Shown here one piece after another: positions 14,101 through 22,400 of a DNA stretch of 25,198 bases. A model generated the notes under the pieces. That model saw only the letters and a list, made by a program, of their open reading frames with translations. It searched no databases and had not been told where the DNA came from. This DNA comes from UBA922 sp964571295. Its GTDB lineage: Bacteria; Patescibacteriota; Patescibacteriia; Magasanikbacterales; UBA922. The stretch is from assembly GCA_964571295.1 (NCBI GenBank), contig CAZNAO010000010.1:1-25198 (forward strand), written 5' to 3'. The position numbers and the translations under genes were made by a program. The stretch's first letter is position 1; every line of letters starts with the position of its first letter.

Positions 14101-17100
14101 TGAAGGTGTAGTACTGATCCTGTCCTTCAATCGTATTTTTATCAACACCAAGACCAGATTGTACGTAGTAAAAATAGGTAGTATTGGGTAATAAAGAAGC
14201 AAGTATGACTTCATGGTTAACTTCAGAAGTGGGCGAACCGATCGTGGTTGATGCAGTAAAATTTGAAGAGGTCGAAAAAATAACATACGAATCAGTCGCC
14301 TCATCTGTATTCCAGGTGATTGTTGCTTGGGTATTACGAATTTCAGCAGTTGTCACGTCGCTGATGACAGGTCCAGATAAAGTGGTAAATGAATATCCAT
14401 CAGGAGGAAGTGAACTAACACCCTGATTCCCATCAGGATCAATGGACCGAACACGGAAGTAGTACGTAGTTTCTGGAGCAAGCCCGGTTACCACCACACT
14501 ATGCAATCCAAGTCCTGAAGCAGTATTCCTCATAATAGTAGAACCGACTGTCTCAGCATCATCAAAGTTACCCCCAGGGACCGTAATATAATCAACATAT
14601 GAATCAGAAACTTCATCAGTCTCCCAAGTAATAGTCACAAAGGAGGGGCCCAATGAACTGGTAGCAACACTAGAAATGGATGGAGCAGAAACATCGGTAC
14701 CTCCTGTACCATTAGGATCATCAGACACCACGCTTGAATAACTTGAAATATTTCCATCTTGGTCCTCCGCGGTTACTTTATAATAATATGTAGTTCCTGT
14801 ATCAATCTCAGTATCAAGATAGTAATTAATAATACGAGAAATCTGAGAACCAATCTCTGTGTAGTTTACTCCATCATCAGAACGATAAATAGTATATTCA
14901 GCAAAACCAGGAGCAGGATCATCAATAATCTGCCACGCAATAAATTCTCGCCACTCTTCAGTTTCTGAATTAGAAATATCCTTAAAGAACAAATTTCCAG
15001 GAATCTGTGGAGTCTGTGCACTCGAAATGACCCCATTTGAAGACACATTACCGTATGCATCCCGAATTTGATAATATACGGTCGTCCCTCCAGTCCCCAA
15101 ATTCCACGTTGAGGTGGAGGTGTACGGAATCCAATTTCCTGAACTCGGATTTAGTCCATCAGATGATAGGTCACTATCATTCGATAATTTCATCTCAAGC
15201 CCGCTCATCGTATCGTCAGTCACGGCAATGGTAAGCGTCTCCGCAGTAGTACTCCTTCCATCCACAGTGATCGAAACATCCGGATCAGTAGTATCAAGTA
15301 CAAAAATATTTGACTCAGCAACCCCAATATTATTCGCAGCTTCACTATCATTTGCACGTAATCTAATTTTAAAATTGGAGCCATTATACTGATTATTATA
15401 CGAAGAAGTTGGAGTCCACGTAATAGTATGGCTCGTATACTGGGTAGTAGATACGGTATTTACAGAAACACTTGCCCCAAAATCTCCTACAAGACTGGTA
15501 CCTGTCGCAGTTACCCATGTCTCACCACCAGGACTTGAACAATTTGCTGTACAATACTGTAAATCAACTGCAACTACACCCGGCGTTGACCCGGTCGACG
15601 AATCAATATCACGAACATCATAGTACACCGTCACGGTACCGTCAGGAGCCATGACAGTTGATGTAGTTATGGTAATTTCTGGGGGTGCATTTACCACATA
15701 TACCAACGTACTTTCAGCAAGTGCTGGCGTGCCACTCCCATCAGATTCCAAAAAAACCCGATACTGTATCCAGCGATCATCTTCTCCATCACTCAAAGCA
15801 ACGGGCATGGACTGAGAGCCAGATGAATCGGTAAAATACGTACTCCCAGTACCATCAGGACCCATCCATGAAGTCCATGAAGAATTATTAGGGCTTGTGC
15901 GTACCTGGAATTTGATTACCGTTCCCGTAGGAGTAGCACCATTCCATGACACTGCAGCAAGCACATTAGTATCATCCTCAGCATTAAACGCAGAAGATAT
16001 CAAATTTCCCGATGAAACGTAGCCGTGATACGTAAACGTAACACTATTAAGAACCGGGGTGAATGATGCATTTGCTGTACTCAAAAAAACACGATACCGA
16101 TAATATCGATTTCCATTAAGCGATGAATGCAAGGCAGTATCTGACGTCGTAAAATAAGTTCCCGAAGTCCCGTCAGGCCCGATATAATTCCATGTTGCAT
16201 TATCGGTATTTGCCGCAACCTGAAATTTCACCGAATCGGCTCCGGTCTGACCGTGTGCAGTAGATGACCATGACAACCGAGTAGAGGTAGCGTACTTGAG
16301 ATCAATAGTCGCGGAAGTGAGTGTGCCTGAGGTATAGTATTGAGTTCCCGCATTGATCGCAAAACGATAAATCGCACTACTTCCACCACCTGCAAGAACA
16401 TAAATTTCATCATTATTATGTCGAATCATGGTAGCACCACGCCCTATTGAGCCAGGAATTGAATTTGAAGTCCACTGCCCTGTATAAGGATTAAGATAAT
16501 AAAAACTAGTACCTCCAAACGTAGTATAAATACGACTTTCTCCAGATTTATGAAGCATATAACCCACTGTGGCACCTGCAGTAGGGGTTGATGAAGTTTG
16601 TCGACCTGCCCATGTCCCCGTATTCAAATTGAGTCGTTCAAGCCAAGCATAATTTTGCCCCGTAATAGAATACACAATATCATTATCATCATTTTTTACC
16701 ATAAACGCACCACTCGTATATCCAGGATCGTTAGGCGCTCCACCATAGTTGGTCACGGTATTCGTATCAATATCGAACTTACTAACCATGTGTCCATTAT
16801 TACCCGTGAGAATAAGAATATCATTATTCTCACTATCATATACAGCATGAGAACCTCTTCCTACTGAGCTACCGAGCGTATACGCAGTACTCCATGAGCC
16901 ATATGGCGCACTCGACGTAACCGTATACTTAAAAAAATTAGGTGTTGCCCCACCAGCAGCAAAATAGATATTACCATCAGCATCAGTGGCCATTGTACTA
17001 CCGATACCATCTCCATATGGAGAACTTGGAGGATTGGTGAGTGTGGTCCAAGAATCACCTGATATGGAATATGCATAAAATTTTGGACCACTGTTCCCTC

Positions 17101-18082
17101 CCGAATACACATAAATATAATTTCCAGATAGTACCAAAGAACCACCTCCTCCATTTGGAGGTATAGCGGTCGGAACTGAAGCAAGTGTGCTAGTGCTCTT
17201 ATCTGAAGGAACAAACTTATAAAACCCGGTCGCTCCTCCACCACGAAGAATATAAAAGGCATCAGATCCATCGGTAACCATAGCACCATTTCCATCTTCA
17301 GTTCCACTAATCGTAGCGGGTAAACTATAGGGAGAAGAATCCCATTCCAAAATTTCTCCACCAGCTGATGCCACACCCAGACTTACCTCAGCACCAGCGC
17401 CAGAGCCACTGATCGTAGTAGAAACTAACGTCCCATTGGAAAATCCACCGCCCGTAGCAAATCCGGTTGTGGAAAGAGTACCATCATCAGTAGTAGTATA
17501 CGTTGAGGTTGCAAGAACAATATCACCGGGCGAAGACAAAAAATTTATCATGGTTGAACTTGAAAATAGAGCCCAACCCGTACGATCATTACTGTGTGTC
17601 GCAGAAGCAGTAGTCGAGACCGATGACCAATTGGTCTGGATCCATCCATAGGTAGCCGCATCTGCGGAAGGTAAATGGTAGAAGATAAACAAACCGACCT
17701 GAACCGCAATTGCAAAAAAAGTAAGGTGTGATACCACTGCCAATCGAAGCGGTCTAAAATCAGGACTTTTCACAATAGTCCGTATATTTGTCCATACCGT
17801 AACCTCACCTTTGAAATACGAAGGTGTCAGTAACCTGACCAGCCACACAGGAAAATAAACGAAATTCCTAAAATAGTGGCGTATGATACGGAAAGTCAAA
17901 ACACGTAACTGTTTTCTCCCTCTACGAGTTCGTACCTTTTTACGTAGTTGTACCCACGAAAGTACCAATTCATGCCAGACCCAATAATCGGCAAATATAT
18001 CTTTTTTCTTTTTCTTTGAAGAGGTACGAAAAAAAGAACAAAATTTTTTTAGGAGAGTAGATTTTTTGGAAGTAGACGCCAT
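11186..18082 (-). CDS. Giant secreted or surface protein: beta-propeller plus FN3-like repeats
   Basis: A 2298-residue protein. Residues 1-113 are very basic and precede one membrane helix (114-137). The helix ends in SADA-AT, like a signal-peptidase site. About 250-582 hold seven repeats with an IYxxxGG-like core, read as a seven-bladed Kelch-like propeller. Two GPDGT-containing beta-sandwich modules follow (about 585-790). The next section carries the only exported cysteines (CTANC, about residue 845). Then come many FN3 or purple-acid-phosphatase-N-like domains (Trp...TDE...YY.....L.P.T.YYYRV). Three helical linkers with LEELSEESEVLLREE recur every 126 residues (from about 1521). Near 1925-1985 is a helical insert (MQKAADIIKSLSTRVSVNTLE). 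The C-terminus is KEESVFQVIMSNFEGMFSW plus a basic end. It is probably an adhesin or surface-layer-like protein. It is a paralogue of the 19415-25198 protein. The stop is TAG. Confidence 0.85.
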   Translation of the reverse strand: MASTSKKSTLLKKFCSFFRTSSKKKKKDIFADYWVWHELVLSWVQLRKKVRTRRGRKQLRVLTFRIIRHYFRNFVYFPVWLVRLLTPSYFKGEVTVWTNIRTIVKSPDFRPLRLAVVSHLTFFAIAVQVGLFIFYHLPSADAATYGWIQTNWSSVSTTASATHSNDRTGWALFSSSTMINFLSSPGDIVLATSTYTTTDDGTLSTTGFATGGGFSNGTLVSTTISGSGAGAEVSLGVASAGGEILEWDSSPYSLPATISGTEDGNGAMVTDGSDAFYILRGGGATGFYKFVPSDKSTSTLASVPTAIPPNGGGGSLVLSGNYIYVYSGGNSGPKFYAYSISGDSWTTLTNPPSSPYGDGIGSTMATDADGNIYFAAGGATPNFFKYTVTSSAPYGSWSTAYTLGSSVGRGSHAVYDSENNDILILTGNNGHMVSKFDIDTNTVTNYGGAPNDPGYTSGAFMVKNDDNDIVYSITGQNYAWLERLNLNTGTWAGRQTSSTPTAGATVGYMLHKSGESRIYTTFGGTSFYYLNPYTGQWTSNSIPGSIGRGATMIRHNNDEIYVLAGGGSSAIYRFAINAGTQYYTSGTLTSATIDLKYATSTRLSWSSTAHGQTGADSVKFQVAANTDNATWNYIGPDGTSGTYFTTSDTALHSSLNGNRYYRYRVFLSTANASFTPVLNSVTFTYHGYVSSGNLISSAFNAEDDTNVLAAVSWNGATPTGTVIKFQVRTSPNNSSWTSWMGPDGTGSTYFTDSSGSQSMPVALSDGEDDRWIQYRVFLESDGSGTPALAESTLVYVVNAPPEITITTSTVMAPDGTVTVYYDVRDIDSSTGSTPGVVAVDLQYCTANCSSPGGETWVTATGTSLVGDFGASVSVNTVSTTQYTSHTITWTPTSSYNNQYNGSNFKIRLRANDSEAANNIGVAESNIFVLDTTDPDVSITVDGRSTTAETLTIAVTDDTMSGLEMKLSNDSDLSSDGLNPSSGNWIPYTSTSTWNLGTGGTTVYYQIRDAYGNVSSNGVISSAQTPQIPGNLFFKDISNSETEEWREFIAWQIIDDPAPGFAEYTIYRSDDGVNYTEIGSQISRIINYYLDTEIDTGTTYYYKVTAEDQDGNISSYSSVVSDDPNGTGGTDVSAPSISSVATSSLGPSFVTITWETDEVSDSYVDYITVPGGNFDDAETVGSTIMRNTASGLGLHSVVVTGLAPETTYYFRVRSIDPDGNQGVSSLPPDGYSFTTLSGPVISDVTTAEIRNTQATITWNTDEATDSYVIFSTSSNFTASTTIGSPTSEVNHEVILASLLPNTTYFYYVQSGLGVDKNTIEGQDQYYTFKTTADLEAPEISFNPVTDVLISDTSVVITFDTSEPATSTLQYGTSDEYGSLVSYDALNSSHHIELTGLLAGTVYYFSLQVADIDGNESSPLEFFVTTTDTADYTAPVISDVETRVVTDDEALLLWNTDEVATGIVYYGTTSSVYTTSSVFVSTYNQLHSIVLSGLTTSTEYFYIVVSADMSGNVSTSSEHTFITLEELSEESEVLLREEAAHAEGYAQGVADMTPPPDETAPTISAVQAIVVTDDEAMIGWTTNEGASGIVYYGTSSSTYDYSSEFVPSYNRTHAILLSGLTTSTEYFYIVVSADESGNTTTSSEHTFTTLEELSEESEVLLREEIARAEGYAQGVADMTPPPDGTPPVLSGLGVEVVTDNEALVVWSTDESANGALYYGTTSGVYTASSTLLSVYTQAHAFVLSDLSTSTEYFYIVVSADESGNTTTSSEHTFTTLEELSEESEVLLREEAARAEGVAQGSASQPSSGGGGGSVGVDTTPPSIIDFGITPIESNRAVMNWKTSEDANALVEFGATLNYGRGALDLQPGREHAVELVELTPLTTYYYRVSSYDLSGNRSVQTIGSFKTVAFDEDILTDEEDIDTPTSTQNIEELFLSTMQKAADIIKSLSTRVSVNTLESGLIEQTRIIEDLSNILPLPIIGGQPAIGTGSNYATIAWTTDKPANSLVEFASAEAFARTGSYEQTVGAPFVFNTRHGVEIKGLLPDTVYHYRVISRTQTGSETKSQDFVFKTDRENTEIVNYKVDTRSSEEAIFSWTTNIPTNSVLTYTPYRNGQLYLDARQTVQNSAYTTQHILEVDDFEAGVFYDVELSGTDSGNNVVSRTIQGFTTEGEDLAPVISQIKTDSAIVTGGKERIQAIISWTTNELATSQVYYRKGFASGDTEFTNSTPVTQSYVKKHIVVVTDFEPGQVYQFVVESVDSSGNVGRSKTVSVLTPRKEESVFQVIMSNFEGMFSWIGKIRN
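12720..12847. repeat. 128-bp direct repeat, copy 1 (with 13098-13225)
   Basis: Identical over 128 bp to 13098-13225, 378 bp (126 codons) away and in frame. It encodes the end of one FN3-like domain and the LEELSEESEVLLREE linker. Identity at synonymous sites implies recent duplication or gene conversion. Confidence 0.9.
13098..13225. repeat. 128-bp direct repeat, copy 2
   Basis: Exact copy of 12720-12847. It also matches copy 3 exactly over 45 bp (13187-13231 with 13565-13609) and over the 44-bp linker start (13098-13141 with 13476-13519). It shares 52 bp (13081-13132) with 20947-20998 in the other giant gene. Confidence 0.9.
13476..13609. repeat. Diverged direct repeat, copy 3
   Basis: Offset 378 bp from copy 2. 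Two exact blocks (13476-13519 and 13565-13609) flank a middle that differs at several sites. It encodes the first of the three FN3-plus-helix modules in protein order. Confidence 0.85.
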
Positions 18083-18122
18083 AAAATGCGAGACTATTCA
18101 ATCGCGCAAATACACAGCGAAT

Positions 18123-18131
18123 ATTATACCA
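18123..18131 (-). promoter_or_regulatory. Extended -10 promoter of the giant gene 11186-18082
   Basis: On the minus strand ATGG precedes a perfect TATAAT (18123-18128), giving an extended -10. A TTAAGG 17 bp upstream is a weak -35. Transcription would start near 18116, about 34 nt before the ATG, so this gene can be transcribed apart from the PPIase gene. Confidence 0.65.
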
Positions 18132-18184
18132 TTTTTAGCAAAAAACCTTAAAAAATATGTGGATAAAAGATACACAAAAATGGC

Positions 18185-19345
18185 TTACGTACCGTTTTGC
18201 TCCGCATAAAAATTGGCCAATGGATTGACGATACCTTTCTTGACCGTAACTTTTGATTCAAGTAATCGCTTGTTCATGTATTCAGCATAGGGAGCTGCGT
18301 CATCCTTGTCGATTCTGAAAAATATCATATGAGCACTCATTTCCTCACGTTCCCTGCCGGTCTCAGGATCCTGACCAGTCTTTCGATCATCCGCTCGCAC
18401 GATATAAAATCCATTTTCAGTCTCAACCAACTCAGGAGCGACTTGTCCATTTTCAAGAGAAAAAACAGTATCCTCGACCGCAGTCTCAAACATGCCCCGC
18501 ACGAACCATCCCACATTCCCACCACTTTCCGCAGTAGAATCCATGCCGAATTCCCGCGCAAGTACCTCGAAATCTTCACCAGCCTTAATCCGGCTTAGCA
18601 CTCCCTCGGCTCGCTCTCGTAACACTTCTTTTGGCACAGGATATCCGATAGAACCAAGATACGCCTTGACCAATTTACGCTCAAGCTCAGCAGGCTTGAT
18701 AATATTCTCCACAAATTGATCCAATGTCCAGCCATAGCGGCCACGGATATTTTCTTCAGCTTTTTCTCGACTTCCAAAATTCTGAATAAGCTGCGTTTGG
18801 ACTAACTGATCGAGTTCTGATGTTTCAAGCGTAACTTTATATTCCCGTGCAACCTGACCCGTTAATTCATTGATAAGAAGACGTGCCAATACATAATCTT
18901 GCATTTCTCGATCGCTCAATTTGGTCAAATTTCCCGTCGTATCAGTATCAAAAAACATCTTTGTTGCACGCAATTGATCACGATAATTCGTATACGGAAT
19001 TTCTTCGGTATTGATCTTGGCGACCGACATACCGAATATGCGTGCAGTAAATAATGTGAGCGGTGACTCAGAAAGTGCGCGTATATTACGCTGTACAATC
19101 AAATACCAGCCTAAGACAGCAAATATAAGGATAATACCCACTCCGAGCACAATAAAAAATTTCATAGATTGCCGCCGTCGAGACGGAATACGAGGAGAAA
19201 TAGGTGCGTCAGGAGTCGAAGGCGGGGTGATAATATCTGATGATGCGGCCGTAGGTACCGGGCTCTTTGTAGCCCCTCCCCGAAGAACCCGCAAGTCTTT
19301 GTAGGTTTTGGTAGTTCGTCGTGGACGAGGAGTTAATTCAGGCAT
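18185..19345 (-). CDS. Membrane-anchored parvulin-type peptidyl-prolyl isomerase (SurA/PpiC-like)
   Basis: A 386-residue foldase. Residues 1-60 are cytoplasmic, basic and Pro-rich. One membrane helix spans 62-84, and the rest is exported. A SurA-N-like helical chaperone domain covers about 105-235. The parvulin domain follows (about 239-343): KAGEDFEVLAREFGMD, then ESGGNVGWFVRGMFETAVEDTVFSLENGQVAPEL and a GFYIVRADDR end. Parvulins catalyse cis-trans isomerisation of prolyl bonds and help exported proteins fold. The gene sits between two giant, Pro/Thr-rich exported paralogues on the same strand, 69 bp after one and 102 bp before the other. It may well be their dedicated foldase. The start is ATG 19343-19345, without a Shine-Dalgarno. 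SurA proper is periplasmic, whereas this one is anchored, as expected for a single-membrane cell. Confidence 0.9.
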   Translation of the reverse strand: MPELTPRPRRTTKTYKDLRVLRGGATKSPVPTAASSDIITPPSTPDAPISPRIPSRRRQSMKFFIVLGVGIILIFAVLGWYLIVQRNIRALSESPLTLFTARIFGMSVAKINTEEIPYTNYRDQLRATKMFFDTDTTGNLTKLSDREMQDYVLARLLINELTGQVAREYKVTLETSELDQLVQTQLIQNFGSREKAEENIRGRYGWTLDQFVENIIKPAELERKLVKAYLGSIGYPVPKEVLRERAEGVLSRIKAGEDFEVLAREFGMDSTAESGGNVGWFVRGMFETAVEDTVFSLENGQVAPELVETENGFYIVRADDRKTGQDPETGREREEMSAHMIFFRIDKDDAAPYAEYMNKRLLESKVTVKKGIVNPLANFYAEQNGT

Positions 19346-19359
19346 AGTGATGGTAATAA

Positions 19360-19365
19360 ATTATA
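19360..19365 (-). promoter_or_regulatory. Possible -10 box before the PPIase gene
   Basis: A perfect TATAAT on the minus strand lies 14 nt before the ATG. No convincing -35 exists at 16-18 bp. A second candidate (TACAAT 19397-19402 with TTGCGG 19421-19426) overlaps the end of the upstream giant gene. No terminator is visible between the two genes, so cotranscription is equally possible. Confidence 0.3.
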
Positions 19366-19414
19366 TATAGGTAAAATTACGTAATAGATGACGCTTATTG
19401 TATCGCAGCCCTCC

Positions 19415-22400
19415 TTATCGCCGCAAGCGACCAACCCACGAGAATATATCTTCGAAATTGCCGAGAATCACTTGGAACACCGACTCTTCTTTCTGTGGTG
19501 TCAGCACACTCACGGTCTTTGATCTCGCTGTATTGCCCGAGGAATCGGTGCTCTCGACCTGGAATTGATACACGCTCCCGGGTTCAAAATTGGTCACGAC
19601 CACCACATGCTTCTTGGTATAGTTGGTATCAAGCTGTGTACTCTGCGGGAATTGATCTTCAGCCCCGCCATACCCGCTACGGTAAAAAACCTGACTGGTG
19701 GAGAGTTCATTGGTGGCCCACGAGATAATTACCTGAATACGTTCTTTGGCACCGGGGATAATAGAGGAGTCAGTCTTGATCTGAGAGATGAGAGGTGCGA
19801 CATCCGTGTCTTCAGTTGAAAATCCTTGAATCAGCTTACTCACAGTATTCCCACCATTGTCGCGCCCAAAAAGTTCTACATCATACAATACTCCCCCCTC
19901 AAGACCGGTGAGTCTGAGCGTGTGTTCAGTGGTAACACTTTGATCTCGGACTTGCTGACGCGCATCGACCGCCAAAACTCCATTACGATACGGTGTATAT
20001 GAAATGCTCGAATCGGTCGGCAGGCTCGTGGTCCATGAGAATATAGCTTCCTCAGGAGATACGATAGTAACTCGATACGTACCTATTTCGATCGATTGGG
20101 CACGTGTGGTGAAAGTAAAGTCTCGTGAAACAGTCTCAGCTCCGGTCGGTGTACGAGAAATTACTCGATAGCGATATTCGGTTGCAGGAATGAGTCCGTG
20201 AAGTTCGATTGCATGATCATTGGTCAGGGTAAGCGAATCACCGATTGTCTGGTTATACGTACCAGTTTCCTGGAACACAGCCTCTGGTACGAATTCCACA
20301 AGTGAATTTGAATCCTTATCCGTAGTCCATTTGATAATAGCAGAATCTGCAGTCTCCTCGACCACCGGCTGTCCACCGATTACCGGCCGAGGTAACAGAG
20401 CCGACAATTCCTGAATAACCTCAGTCTGACTAAGCAACGTATTCTCAAGCACATCCACACTTACCTGTGTCGACATAGATTTGATAAGTTCAGCTGCACG
20501 CTGCATTGCAAGAAGGAACATCTCTTCGGTTATTTCTGGTTCAGCGGGAGTTTCTGGATTTTCTTCAGGATTTTCAGGGGTAGAGGTAGGAGCAGTCTCT
20601 TCGATATCTTCTACCAATGTAGTAGTAAACATTCCTGTCACAAATGCACTTCGATTGCCTGAGGCGTCAGCCGAACTCACACGATAATGATACGTGGTAA
20701 GTGGTTCCAAATCGACCAATTTTATCCGATGTTGTGGTGTCTGTTCCCAACTTACTCCTGCACGATTGTAAGCAGTAGTAAGACCAAACTCTACCGCACT
20801 ATCTCCGAATTCATCCGTATTCCACACGAATGTTGCAGAAGAACCCGTAATATCAATAGTCGAAAGTGCAAGGACAGTCGGTGCCGTGACATCAGGTGTA
20901 TAGCTGCTACTGTTATTTCCTCCACTGGATGGAGCACTCGCAAGTGCTTCTGCCCGCGCAATTTCTTCACGAAGCAAGACTTCACTTTCTTCCGAGAGTT
21001 CCTCAAGTGTCGTAAACGACAACACGCTCGACGTCGCGACGTTCCCGGTAAAATCCTCGGCAACAACCATATAATAATATTCAGTCGATGTTGTAAGATT
21101 GGAAAGCAGAACTGAATGCGAACGATTATAATTGGTATTAAGTGTCGTTGATACCGTGAGAGTCGACGAAGACGTGCCATACCACACAAAAGCGGTAGCA
21201 CCTTCATTGGTCTGCCATACAATCATTGCCTGATCATCGGTCACGACCGTCGTTGTGGCATTCGTAATAACTGGTGGATCGTAGTCTGTAGAATCGGACG
21301 TGGTGGTCGAAAATTCGACCGGAGTCGAGGTGTTTCCATTCAAATCTGCACCTTCAAATCGGATATGGTACAACGTATCAAGTGTGAGACCGGAAATCGT
21401 ATACGAATGATTGGTATTAAGATCGGTATTCGAGATGGTCGAACCATACGCAGTCGAGGTACCATAAGCAAGCACCGAAGTTGCAGGCTCGCTTGTGTTC
21501 CACGTTACCAAAATTTCAGTATCGCTGACGGTTACATCAGTCGCCGGATCAAAAGTGATCACCGGTGGCGTCTGATCGCTCAGAGTGGTAAAGGTATGAT
21601 ATCTGATTTCACCTCCGACAATATTACGATCTTCAGCAACGCCAGATTTAACATAGTAATAATACGTAGTTCCAGGTACAAGATCATCAATCACAACAGT
21701 ATGTTCGGTAACTTCATCGGTACTACCGACCAAGATAGGCGCCGCCATATCACGATCCGTAGAATAATATACGTATGAATCACTCAGCTCATCCGTATCC
21801 CATGCAATCGCTACCTTAGTATTGGAGATATGCAGTACGCCGATATCAGAAATCGTGGGGCCGGCAAGTGTCGTTGCTACATACCCATTTTCATCAAGCG
21901 TGCTTGTTGCCACATTCCCTGAGATATCTTCAGATCGCACCTGGAAATAATAATTGGTGTTCGGAGTAAGTCCAGAGAGTACGACACGGTGTTCTCCTAA
22001 ATTACCAGGATGATCAAGGTACGATACAGACCCAACATTCTCCGCATCCGAAAAGTCTCCGCCCATGATCATAATATAATCAATATACGAATTAGAAAGT
22101 TCATTCGTATCCCATGTCACAGTGAAGGAGTCGGTAGTGATATCCGAAATAACCACATTACTAATGATCGGTGGTACGATATCGGTACCACCTTGCCCGT
22201 CCGGAGTATCAGAAAGTACTTCAGTATAACCCGAAATATTTCCTGCCATATCCTCAACCGTCAACCGATACTGATAAGTCTTCTCATGTTCCAATCCCTG
22301 ATCCATATAATAGTTGACACTACGGTCGGTCTGGATCAAAATCGAGGCATAGGTAGAGCTCGAACCTTCAGATCGATAAAGTGTGTATTGCTTGAAACCC

